Source: Diphasiastrum complanatum
Taxonomy: Eukaryota > Streptophyta > Lycopodiopsida > Lycopodiales > Lycopodiaceae
DNA length: 30,812 nucleotides
Direction: 5' to 3'
Assembly (NCBI GenBank): GCA_029204225.1
Contig: MU836295.1
Coordinates: 1 to 30,812 of the forward strand
Below the pieces are notes generated by a model. The model was not told the DNA's origin. It searched no databases and saw nothing but the letters and a program-made list of their open reading frames with translations. Each line of letters starts with the position of its first letter. Position 1 is the first letter of the stretch. The position numbers were made by a program, and so were the translations under genes. Shown one piece after another: positions 17,331-26,267 of the stretch.

Positions 17331-17966
17331 GTGTTTGATTTGTACTATTTTTGTAAGCGGTTCTGAATGCCCATAATGCTGCATAGAGTTTATGTTCCCA
17401 ATCAGACTGACTCGCTTCAACTGTCTTTGTCACAATGGTGCAGAGAATCTTATTGGAAGATTCAGCTTGGCCATTTCCTCTGGGATAATAGGGAGTACTA
17501 AATCCGTGTATAACAAAAAAATCTTCCAGTAAACACTTTATTGTTTGATTAACAAAGTGTGTACCCCGATCACTGACAATTTTGATCGGACATCCAAATC
17601 TGATTATAATATTTTCATATAGAAACTTAGCTGTAGATTTCACATCAGCTACTTTGACAACTTTGGCTTCAACCCACTTGGTCATATAATCAGTTGCAAC
17701 GATAATGTAACGAGCCTGAGATCCTTGAGCAGCGGGACGAATAGGACCAACATAATCCAGTCCCCATTTTTCAAACAGTGCTTGCGATAAAACCGGATGT
17801 AAGGATTCATAATTCTGTCGAGTAGGCCATCGTGCTCACTGGCAGACATCACATGTCTGAATAAAATTTTTTGTGTCCTTATGAAGCGTAGGCCACCAAC
17901 AACAGGATTGCAAAAGTTTGCGAACAGTAATATCTGTAGAGAAGTGTCCTCCACCCATGCCATCAT
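17331..17966 (-). pseudogene. Gypsy element C: integrase, truncated
   Basis: Integrase inserts the cDNA into the genome. From 17966 leftwards an H2C2 zinc-binding module is readable across a frameshift (GGGHFSTDITVRKLL, WWPTLHKDTKNF, CDVCQ). The catalytic core follows: GLDYVGPIRPA (first Asp, about 17755), KWVEAKVVKVAD, IVSDRGTHF (second Asp, about 17570) and YYPRGNGQAESSNK (Glu, about 17475). The D,D,E triad is thus present in sequence but spread over two frames. The protein stops at AFRTAYKNSTNQTP, where homology passes into inverted element B at 17326-17330. The C-terminal GPY-type domain and the 3' LTR are missing, so this end was lost by deletion or rearrangement. Confidence 0.87.
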
Positions 17967-18042
17967 GTGAAAACATGATTAAATCTGGTACTTCATGCGG
18001 TAAAACACATCTTCGTAAAATATTATCTGATCCACGACGATA

Positions 18043-19530
18043 CTATTGTCTTGCAATTAATTGATAAGGTTGAGCCTTATGAATCAATTGTCTTTTCAGT
18101 ACTTTTGTCAAAGAGTCATTCGGTTGTCCTAACATTAGATACTCAACAATATTTGTCGCCCACTCAGGTACTGCTTCAACATAGAACAACGCAGCATCTG
18201 GCAGTTCATCATCCACTTTAGTAGTAACTGGTGCAGATTCAATTCGTGAAACGTGATCGGCTAGATAATGTTGCTTCCCCTTTCTGACCACAATTCGAAA
18301 GTCAAATTCAATCAATAATAATAACCATCTTGCAATACGTCCAGTATTACACGTCTTATTTACCAAGTAAAGTAACGGTTGATGATCCGTATAGAATACA
18401 AAGTGCATTTCCATGAGATAGTGACAAAATTTTCGAACAGAAAAAATCATGGCTAGTGCTTCACGTTCTGTTGTTGAATAATTCTTCTCTGGATCTGTAA
18501 GCTGTCTGCTTGCAAATTGTATAGGATAATCCTTCTTATAGTCACCTGGCTGCGTCAAAACTGATCCAATGGCATATTTTGAGGCGTCCATATGAACATG
18601 AAACTCTAATGTCCAATCTAGAGAACGCAATATTGGTGCTGAAGATAATGCTTTTTTTAACTTTTCAAAGGCTTCTAACGCCTCTATTGTCCAAATAGGA
18701 ACAATAGTTAATCTGTATATAGGTCGTGCTAAATCCGCAAAGAAGATAATAAAAATTCGATAGTAGTTCGCATGACCCATAAACACATAAACTCCTCGAA
18801 TTGTTGCTGGCGGTGGCAATTCCACAATAACTTTGATCTTAGAATAATCAGTGGCAATACCATGTCTTGATATCACATGTCCAAGCACCACTCCGTGAGA
18901 AACCCATATCTGGAATTTTTCTAGATTTAGAGAAATCTGATATTTGTGACATCTTTCAAAGACTTTCTCCAATCGATCCAGGTGGTCTGTATCTGTACTA
19001 TGAAATCCCAAGTCGTCCAAGTAAATTTCAAGAAATTTTTGCAGATAATTTGTAAAGGCAAATTGCATTACTCTTTGGAATGAACTTGGTGCATTATAGA
19101 GTCCAAACGGCATTACTTTGTAAGCATAGGTGCTCCATTCTGTTGCAAAAGCAGTTTTGTAAAGATCGGAAGGTGCAATCTTAACCTGGTTGTAACCACT
19201 AAACCCATCCAGGAAACTATAAGCTTCCGCTCCAGCAAGGCGATCCAAAATTCTTCTAGTAAAAGGTAACAGAAAGTGATCCTTCCGTGCCACTTTATTC
19301 AATGCTTTGAGATTCACACAGATTCGCAATTTCCCATTTTTCTTAGGAACAATGACAATCGGTGAAATCCATTCGGTATGCTCGATCTCATAAATGAAGT
19401 CGGCATCGAGCAATCTCTGAAGTTCTTTCTTTATCAGATCTGCCACATTAGGATTACAGCGATAGAACTTTGTAACCTTTGGTACTGCATCAGGTACTAA
19501 AGGTATGGTATGTTCAATGACTGATGTTGG
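18043..19530 (-). pseudogene. Gypsy element C: reverse transcriptase and RNase H
   Basis: The longest intact gypsy frame here is 467 codons (19446-18043), with RT signal continuing to about 19530 (PTSVIEHTIPLVPDA). Reverse-transcriptase motifs in order are WISPIVIVPKKNGKLRICVN, SFLDGFSGYNQVKIAP, KTAFATEW, KVMPFGLYNAPSSFQR and the active site YLDD at 19012-19023. RNase H follows with FHVHMDASKYAIGSVL, STTEREALAM and FYTDHQPL, supplying its acidic residues. The frame ends just before the H2C2 module. Together these make a DNA copy of the element RNA and remove the RNA strand. A one-base shift near 19530 separates it from the upstream linker ORF, so the polyprotein as written is broken, although this domain alone looks nearly intact. 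Confidence 0.92.
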
Positions 19531-20197
19531 AATTCAAATCTTGATAAGTCCATGCAAAACAATCTTGATACTTAATAAGTAGCAAACGGAGTGCTTGATA
19601 CTGTTCAGGAGTAAGTTGTGATCCCACTTGTACAATCTTTTCTGGTTCTCCTGGTTCTGCAAGATTCATTGGTTGCGTCCTAGCTGGGCCATCGTAAACC
19701 TCTTTAGATTTCGGCATGTGTTCTTCAGGTTCACGATGTGCTTTAGGTAACATGATAACCGCATCATCCAGTGTATAGCGTTTAAAATGCTCTGGCATAT
19801 CATGCTGGACTACATTTGCTTGTTCTTTTTTGAAAGGACTTGTCTTGGATCTTTGTTTAGTCTTCTTAGCATGAATTGATCCTGGAGGTGATGACTTTCG
19901 GGATGATAAATCTTTCTTCTCAGATGAAGACTTCCTAGACGATGATGTCTTGCTGGAGATCTGACTTGAAAAATCATTCTTGACTTTTCCTTTGTCTTTA
20001 TCCAATAGAGGTGGCACTTCCTTTAAATCAATCTTTTGAGGGGGATTTTCCCATTTCAGGACCGTATTATAATGTTGCTTTGCTTGTTTTTTCGTCATCG
20101 AACTTGTCATCTTGTCTCCCTTCAATATAACTGCTTTGGGCGATTTAATTGTTGGTTCATCAGGAACATTACGCAATCCAAATCTGGTCGGATCCAT
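19514..20197 (-). CDS. Gypsy element C: protease-RT linker, Lys/Ser-rich
   Basis: An open frame of 227 codons sits between protease and reverse transcriptase. Its middle (about residues 75-130) is a low-complexity basic and serine-rich stretch (SSRKSSSEKKDLSSRKSS, KKTKQRSKTSPFKKEQ). Its end (QYQALRLLLIKYQDCFAWTYQDL) is the usual lead-in to gypsy reverse transcriptase, where family members continue into PTSVIEHTIP; here a one-base shift ends the frame at SNISH. It is part of the pol polyprotein rather than a separate gene. The function of the basic segment is unknown; nucleic-acid or chromatin binding is a guess. Between this frame and protease (20198-20416) the sequence has in-frame stops. 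Confidence 0.6.
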   Translation of the reverse strand: MDPTRFGLRNVPDEPTIKSPKAVILKGDKMTSSMTKKQAKQHYNTVLKWENPPQKIDLKEVPPLLDKDKGKVKNDFSSQISSKTSSSRKSSSEKKDLSSRKSSPPGSIHAKKTKQRSKTSPFKKEQANVVQHDMPEHFKRYTLDDAVIMLPKAHREPEEHMPKSKEVYDGPARTQPMNLAEPGEPEKIVQVGSQLTPEQYQALRLLLIKYQDCFAWTYQDLNSNISH

Positions 20198-20416
20198 ATG
20201 ATGTAGAATCTATTCATCCGTAAGTTCTGCATTGCCATCATAAGTTAAGGCATGGCTCATTGGTATGAGATCATCCTCAATTGGATCTGGTATAGGTTCC
20301 GTTGATATCTAGGCTACATTCAGCACATTTAGTGGAAACATGATTGGCGTATCCAAAGTTCGATCTAACAAGGAAATCTCGCTCATTTCTGATTGAATAT
20401 CTTGTTGACACATATA

Positions 20417-21256
20417 TCATGCTGTACAATCAATTGTTGCAAGAGCTTCGTTCCAACTGACAGTAGCCGTTTGAGAATCGTAGTGAACTCCCAATTTTTT
20501 CTCTTGTCGATCACAAGTGTAATCCGTTGTTGATGAATCGTCATCCGCTTTTTGAACCACTGGCTTGATAGTCCAAGTCGTAGGATCAATTTTAACTGCA
20601 CACTCACGATTTTCAAAAGTGATTTTGCCGGTATCCCAGTTATGAATTACTTGCGCAACTCGTAACCATGGACGTCCTAAGAGAACTCGGTAGACATTTG
20701 GTGCTTCTGGTAAGTCCATCACGACAAAAGTAATGACGAACTGTACTCCTACAATCCTGACAGGTATATCTTCCACCATTCCTCGTGGACGAACTGTCGT
20801 TTGATCAGCTAGCTTAATAGCAAAAGTAGCAGGCTTAATCTTTGTAAGGCCCCATTTTGTACATCGCTTTGTAGAAATCAAGTTAACTCCTGAACCGCCA
20901 TCTATCAAGGCTGCTTCTTTAGAAAATTGTCTATGTTGTATTGGCAGAGTGATATTCTTTTGTTCAGTTTTCCAAGCTGCTCCAACATGTACTACATCAT
21001 TAGATTCTTTAAATCCAGCACAAAAGAGCGGCTCCTGATGGTCTTCTGATTCTTCTTGAGCTAACTTTTGCGCTAAGACTTCTTTTGCTTTTGGCACCAA
21101 ATTTAGGAGCTCTCCCAATGAAATATTGATCTTGCTAGACAAAATATTCATGAGTATTTCTGTATGCGGTGCTTCTGGTTCCGTCATCTTGAAGGGTTCT
21201 TCGTGATGATGTAATTGATCATTCATATCCGTACGTAAATTTCTTGGAGGCTGCAA
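20417..21256 (-). CDS. Gypsy element C: aspartic protease region
   Basis: This 279-codon open frame carries MTEPEAPHTEILMNILSSKI and LGELLNLVPKAKE, an element-specific lead-in. Retropepsin follows, with ALIDGGSGVNLIS (active-site region, about 20915), FAIKLADQTTVRPRGM, QFVITFVVMDLPEAP and YRVLLGRPWLRVAQVIHNWD. It ends at ALATIDCTA, the same end as fragment A. Retropepsins cleave Gag-Pol into working proteins, and two copies dimerise to form the site. The usual D-S/T-G triplet is D-G-G here and also in A and B, so this is a family trait and not damage. The frame is intact, so this may be the best protein sequence for the family in the window. Confidence 0.85.
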   Translation of the reverse strand: MQPPRNLRTDMNDQLHHHEEPFKMTEPEAPHTEILMNILSSKINISLGELLNLVPKAKEVLAQKLAQEESEDHQEPLFCAGFKESNDVVHVGAAWKTEQKNITLPIQHRQFSKEAALIDGGSGVNLISTKRCTKWGLTKIKPATFAIKLADQTTVRPRGMVEDIPVRIVGVQFVITFVVMDLPEAPNVYRVLLGRPWLRVAQVIHNWDTGKITFENRECAVKIDPTTWTIKPVVQKADDDSSTTDYTCDRQEKKLGVHYDSQTATVSWNEALATIDCTA

Positions 21257-21328
21257 TGGTGAAGACTGAACTTCAGCTGTTACTTTAGCAGCTTCAAGTT
21301 CCTCTTCTTCTTGCAGATGCTTAATCCA

Positions 21329-22213
21329 CTATCTCATATCCTGATATCTTTGTTTTTCTGCATTAAGATTTGGATAAACTTCCGATGTTGTTGGTGTATC
21401 GTTCAATGGTATAGAATCAGCAGGTATTGAATCCACTACTGGTTCTTTTTGCTTTTGTGCTCTGGTGACCACCATCAAGGGTGCACTTGGTTTATTATGA
21501 GCTACAGATCCTTGCTTGATTGCTATCAAATTTACAGGTGCTGTAGCTGGTGGTGGCTTCGGTCTTGCTGGACAGTCTTTATAGCAATGCCCATATCCAC
21601 AGCCACGACAGAATGGTACAAATTTTTCTTTATTTGGGCATTCTACAACTCTGTGATTTTCTCCACATGCAAAGCATCCAAGTGGTGCTCTGGCCCAATT
21701 TCTCGAGGCTTGTTGTTAAGTGGCAGCATAAATGGCATAATGTTATGAAGATCCACCTTCCTGATCATTACCATAGCTCCATTGCTCAGCACTTCCGTAA
21801 GGTTCTGGTTCCATCAGATTGGTAGGAGGAGCGGAGTGCTTTGGTGGGGCAGGCAAGGCTAGACGCTCCGGGTATCCAAGAGTAGATTGTCGTAGTCTTG
21901 CTGCTGGATTGCCTCCATACTATGGATCTCGATATCCCATATGGGCATACCGTTGCTGAACCATCCGAGGGTTGAAGTTGCAAAAGGCAGTCTCATGGTC
22001 AGGTGAATTACACAAATGGCAAACACTGATTTCCATTCATTTTTTCAATTGAGGACACTCGTTCACTATGTGATTTCCTGTACAAATAGAACACCAGACA
22101 TTTTCTCTGATAGGAATAGTCTTTGCAAACTTCTCGGGTTCCTTGTTCACTTCTTCGTGGAAATTTTCCAATGCTTTGATCTTCTCATCAAATTGCAACT
22201 GCAACTTTTCCAT
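21329..22213 (-). pseudogene. Gypsy element C: Gag C-terminus, four zinc knuckles
   Basis: Reading leftwards: CSICTGNHIVNEC (22093-22055), CHLCNSPDHETAFC (22021-21980), CFACGENHRVVEC (21676-21638) and CRGCGYGHCYKDC (21610-21572). The spacings are CX2CX3HX4C, CX2CX4HX4C, CX2CX3HX4C and CX2CX3HX4C, the same as in fragments A and B. A Pro-rich spacer (LALPAPPKHSAPPTN) separates the pairs. After the knuckles comes LMVVTRAQKQKEPV and YPNLNAEKQRYQDMR, then a stop near 21329 where A and B continue into HWVQKA. Several in-frame stops interrupt the region. The knuckles should bind the element RNA during packaging. Confidence 0.82.
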
Positions 22214-22915
22214 CTATTTCTGTTGGGTCTTCCCAAGTTTCTCGAACTCATTGAGCATCATTTCTGCAATAGCATTGGCATTCGTTGATGCAATAGTGGT
22301 GGATGTTGTAGTAGTCTGCCCTGCTGTATAAGACAACATACTTACATTCGGCTCATCATCTGAATCTTCATCCTCCTCCCGAATTGCATCGTCCATCGCA
22401 TTTTGCGAAGTGCGTACTCATTATGGCGTTTCAGTTCACATCTGATCCGTTTTGGTAGACCTGACAAAAACCACATAATCATGGCATTTTCATTAATCAG
22501 CTCAGGCTCACATTCAGATCTAAGACGTTTCACCCTTTCGATGTAATCTCGAACCATTTCCCGCTTTTCCATTTTAATTTTACTTAAAAGTAGAAAAGGG
22601 TCTTCCATAAACTTCCGCGGTTTGAACCGTGTGATAAGGGCTCGTTTAACAACCTCCCAATCTGTACGCTCGGTTTCATCTTGGTTATAGTACCAATCTT
22701 GTGCTGCGTCTGTTACGGCCATAAAAAAAAAGCTTAAGTTTATCTTGAGGATAAATCTCACCATAGACCTCACAGGATTCAGCATAGATATAAAGAAATC
22801 GAACTGGATCTATTAATCCATTATATTTGGGTAGATCCAATCGGGGTGCTCTTCTAACAATAATTGGATTGACCTCCTGTGGAGCACCTCCAGGAGCGGC
22901 TCCAGGGGCAGCCAT
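22214..22915 (-). pseudogene. Gypsy element C: Gag core
   Basis: ATG at 22915 opens MAAPGAAPGGAPQEVNPI, then APRLDLPKYNGLIDPVRFLY and YAESCEVYGE. An A/T-run shift near 22725 (a run of A on the plus strand) moves to a second frame with AAQDWYYNQDETERTDWEVV, ALITRFKPRKFMEDPFLLLS, VRDYIERVKRLRSEC and MIMWFLSGLPKRIRCELKRH. A third frame carries MDDAIREEDEDSDDEPN and a coiled-coil-like LNEFEKLGKTQQK. This is the retrotransposon Gag (capsid-like) domain. Copy B matches it throughout. Two one-base shifts make it non-functional as written. Confidence 0.87.
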
Positions 22916-23766
22916 TTAGATCAAATTGATAATGTTATTGGATATAGATTTTTCCAAAAACTATTTCAGATTAGATCTGCTAGCTCTATTCCACTTTTCA
23001 AGAATTTGATTCTATATGATGAAAAATTACCCAAAATTCGATCAATCAATACTTCTCAAAAATGATAAATCTCTCAGAGTCCAATTCAGAATATATCATA
23101 TCTGATTCAGATTTTGACAAAGATCTAGTCAATCTAACATCAAAGAGACGGAGTTAGTTGTCACACGGAGGTTCGTTCCCATGAGAGCGATAGTATAGTT
23201 CAGATTTCAACATGAATGGAGGATCTAACACTACATCCATTAACACTAAGCATCAACACTACATCCATTAACCCTAAATCCACAACAATGATAGAAACTT
23301 ACTCTTCTCTCTCACCTTTTCTCTCTCACAAAAAGCATAAGAAATAGCAATCCCAATAATGATCAGATCCAACAATTAGCAAAATCCAAAGAAAGCATGA
23401 GAAATGGAAGAAAAGAGCAAGGACATTCATCAATCCATTTCTAAAGAGAACCAATCTGCTTTATTGAAATTAGGAAATGAACATCAAGAACAACTCGAGT
23501 TGGTCCCTTTTTATAGTAGAGAGGAGGACCTTGGCCTCTGAATCCTATTGGTCCAATCTTGCCTCTCTTTTTACTCAAATTTAAAAAAGTGTGGTAACCA
23601 TCAAAATTGGAGGGAAACCCATCTTTATTCACTAACTTGACATTTAGGCCCTGTGACATTAAAAGTCCTGCAAAAAGGCCTAAAGTCCTTTTATTAACAT
23701 TCTAATTAATCAAATAACTATGTGATCATTGGGTTGGACTTACACACACAGGGTGCCAAATCCCTT
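22916..23766 (-). other. Leader region upstream of element C gag
   Basis: No recognised domain is present. An open frame of 72 codons at 23441-23659 (KIGPIGFRGQGPPLYYKKGP) has no known match. TTGGCACCCTGTGTG on the minus strand at 23745-23759 looks a little like the TTGGCGCC-type primer sites of Tat/Athila gypsy elements, but no TG...CA LTR end sits next to it. Upstream in gag sense lies an extra ORF (23767-24222). Confidence 0.35.
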
Positions 23767-24222
23767 TCACTTATTAACTAGGGTTAGAGTTGCCTTGGGA
23801 TCTGCAAACCCTCCAACATACCCGTCCTTATTCTTCCATTTGTCCATGGAGGGATCTATGTATTTGAAGTAGTTTGTCTGCTCGATCTTCTGGAGCATCC
23901 TTGTGACAGCATTTGGTCCTCGAGGGAACCCAAAGGGTTGCAAGTCGGCCATCGCAAAAGGTATGTTATAATCATAGTTCCTGACAAGGGGAACTATGAG
24001 TTGGCACGACCTTGCCGTAGCATTATAGTTGGCATATGCCATATGTACCAGGTACAGGCTTTGATACCCCGTCAGGACAGAGATATGAAACTCAATGGCC
24101 TTGAAAAATGACTCTGCCTACTGGTACCATGTCTGCATCTCTGTAAGATCCAATTTGTACAGCTGGATGTCGAGCTTATTTGCCTCGAGGTCATCAGAAT
24201 TGGAACTAGGGTTGGATGACAT
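23767..24222 (-). pseudogene. Extra ORF upstream of element C gag, function unknown
   Basis: From ATG 24222 a 151-codon frame reads MSSNPSSNSDDLEANKLDIQ and so on to TLTLVNK and TGA at 23767, broken by one TAG (after QTWYQ, near 24120). The part after AMAYANYNATARS is open for 91 codons and contains DLQPFGFPRGPNAVTRMLQK. I do not recognise a family. The sequence is not low-complexity and reads like a former protein. Ogre-type Tat elements carry an additional ORF upstream of gag, and the position fits, but no sequence similarity is claimed. It may equally belong to the 3' part of element D. Confidence 0.4.
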
Positions 24223-24254
24223 GGTGAGAAAATAGAAAAACAGGGGTCTGGAAA

Positions 24255-24550
24255 AACTGTGTCGGTTGAGATTTCAAACAAGGTTAAGGGTGTGTCGGTT
24301 GAGATTTGATGGATGTGCTTCGGTTGAGATTTGAGACAGGGCTTCGGTCGAGGTTTGATAGATGGCGTCAGTCGGGATTCGATAGATAGCGCCAGTCGAG
24401 ATTTGATGGATGTGCTCTGATTGAGATTTAAGACAGGGGCTTCAGTCGAGATCTGATACAGGGCTCCGGTCAAGATCTGAGACAGAGCTTCGGTTGAGAT
24501 CTAATACAGGGCTCCGGTCGAGATCTGAGACAGGGCTTCGATCGAGATGA
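24255..24550. repeat. Minisatellite block 1 (core GGTYGAGATYTGA)
   Basis: About ten degenerate units of 24-27 bases share the core CGGTCGAGATCTGA or CGGTTGAGATTTGA followed by GACAGGGCTT or TGGATGTGCT. Open frames on the minus strand here (for example DLDRSPVSDLDRSPV) are by-products of the repeat, not genes. The same core forms blocks 2 and 3, so the blocks share one origin. Confidence 0.85.
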
Positions 24551-25264
24551 AAGGTGAAAGCGCTGGTTGAGAAGGGATTGGAAGATGTGTGTGGAGCGAT
24601 GTATGGTGCAGAAGGAAAAGTTTGTAAAAGATGGAGGTTGGGAAAATAAAGATGGAAGGTAAGGTGTGTGAAAGCGGAGGTGTGTTTGCAAGGAGGAATT
24701 CGAAGTATGTCATGTAATGAATGATGGCGACAGAATGTGGTTGGGTAAGAAGATGGAAGGTATAAGTTCGGAAAGCGGAAAAGGTGAAGATGTTGGGCAA
24801 GGATGGAGATGTGTGGAGATGGATGTATGGAGGTGGAAAATGAACTGGAGGTAAACAACAAGTTGTGTGATGTTGATGATAGTATATTCAATAGTGTAAC
24901 GGGAGCATGATGAATGCTCACGTGACACTACCCCTCAGCATGCGAAAAATTGCAAAATGATGTGTTTTCTGCCGGTGATGTTAGGTTTGGAGATGTTTGG
25001 TGATGGCACTCCCAATGGTAAACGAACGATAATGGTGGATAGTCGATGGAGGTGTTGACATGGAAACAATAACAGACGCAAGGAACAATAGAGCGCCAGG
25101 ATCGGACACAAGAGCAAGAAGATCGCCAGTAGATCATCGCAAGAAAATGTCAGAATTCACACTTCGTTGAGGTGCGAATGGCATCGGGGTGATGGCATTT
25201 ATGGATGCCGTCATCTGGTTTCGGATGAGATGGGACGTGCCGGTTCATTGAATTTTGAATTTGG
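24551..25264. other. Non-repetitive spacer between minisatellite blocks
   Basis: The plus strand is strongly purine-rich (GGAAG, GATGG, GTGTGGAG), so long minus-strand frames appear that are rich in Ser, His, Pro and Phe. They overlap one another in several frames, which indicates composition bias rather than coding. No domain is recognisable. Confidence 0.5.
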
Positions 25265-25545
25265 AACCTCCGGTCGAGAATTGATAGGTTCTTCGATCGA
25301 AATATGATGGGTGCTCCGGTCGAGATATGATGGGTGCTCCAGTTGAGATCTGATGGGTGCTCCGGTTGAGATCTGATGGGTGCTCCGGTTGAGATCTGAT
25401 GGGTGCTTCGGTCGAGATCTGATGGGTGCTCTAGTCGAGTTCTGACAGGGGTTTGGTCGAGATCTGACAGGGGTCCTTCGATTGAGATTTGACAGGAGTC
25501 CTTCGGTTGAGATTTGACAGGAGTCCTTTGGTCAATATTGGTCGT
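25265..25545. repeat. Minisatellite block 2, 23-bp units
   Basis: TGGGTGCTCCGGTTGAGATCTGA-type 23-base units (shown here as TGGGTGCTCCGGTTGAGATC plus TGA) repeat at least six times between 25310 and 25435. They grade into 25-26-base units with GACAGGAGTCCTTCGGTTGA up to about 25540. The copies near 25345-25400 are almost identical, so this is the youngest, most homogenised part. Confidence 0.9.
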
Positions 25546-25639
25546 AAATTCAATCACAACAATCATTCATCTACGTTGTACACAGATAAAAATGTGCTGC
25601 TGCTATATTACACTGAAGCACAATACAAATAGCAATTAC

Positions 25640-25860
25640 AACCTCCGGTTGAGATTTGATAGAACCCGTCGGTTGAGATCTACTCATAGGTTGAGATCTG
25701 ACAGAAACCCATTGGTTGAGATTTGACAGGAGTCCTTCGGTCGAGATTGGTCGTAAATACTCTGGTTGAGATTTGATAGAACCCATCGGTTGAGATCTGA
25801 CAGAAAATCATCGGTTGAGATCTGATAGAAACCCATCAGTTAAGATCTGACAAAAACCCA
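25640..25860. repeat. Minisatellite block 3
   Basis: About eight units carry GGTTGAGATCTGACAGAAACC or GGTTGAGATTTGATAGAACC. GGTCGAGATTGGTCGTAAAT at 25739 matches GGTCAATATTGGTCGTAAAT at 25531, so blocks 2 and 3 also form a higher-order repeat of about 208 bases. No coding content. Confidence 0.85.
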
Positions 25861-26267
25861 GTATGGAGGAATGGAGTTGTGTGATGCAAGGGAAGAACTT
25901 CAGGGAGGAACACATATGATTGTGGCTCAGAGTAGAAGTTCATATGGGAAAGGTGTATCTCAATGAATAATTGTATGCTTAATTGGGAATATTGAGATAC
26001 CAGACAGACGAAATGAGATGGGCCAAAAGTGTCAGAATCTTTTTCATATGGTGTAACCTATCATTTGTTGACCTAGAACATTCATGACAAATGGGTATTT
26101 ATAGAAAAAAAAAATACATAGAAAGTAAATAAGTACATGTATGAATTATAAACAAGACACGAGGTTAAAAATAGACATGCAAAGCGAGAATAACAAGCAA
26201 GGAAATAAGAAAATAAAATAAAAAGAATAAAAAATGTAAAATATATACTAGAGAAAAGGTGTTAAAT
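25861..26267 (-). promoter_or_regulatory. Non-coding, LTR-promoter-like stretch after element D pol
   Basis: Directly beyond the D pol stop in the minus sense comes an AT-rich stretch and then CTATAAATACCC (plus strand 26093-26104), a good TATA box, followed by sequence without open frames. This order (pol end, AT-rich, TATA) suggests the start of a 3' LTR. I cannot mark LTR ends or find a partner copy in the window, so the call is tentative. Confidence 0.35.

Noticed and set aside
24442-24928. Several overlapping minus-strand ORFs of 72-159 codons rich in Ser, His, Pro, Phe
   Set aside because: They overlap in multiple frames, arise from purine-rich plus-strand composition and from the minisatellite, and show no domain.
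25150-25566. 138-codon minus frame with repeated STHQISTGAPI-like units
   Set aside because: It is a translation of minisatellite block 2, whose unit is not a multiple of three throughout; there are no gene signals.
23745-26267. A single 2.5-kb LTR shared by elements D and C, with a primer site at 23751-23758
   Set aside because: No TG...CA boundary lies next to the primer-like sequence, C and D are clearly diverged, and there is no second LTR copy to compare.
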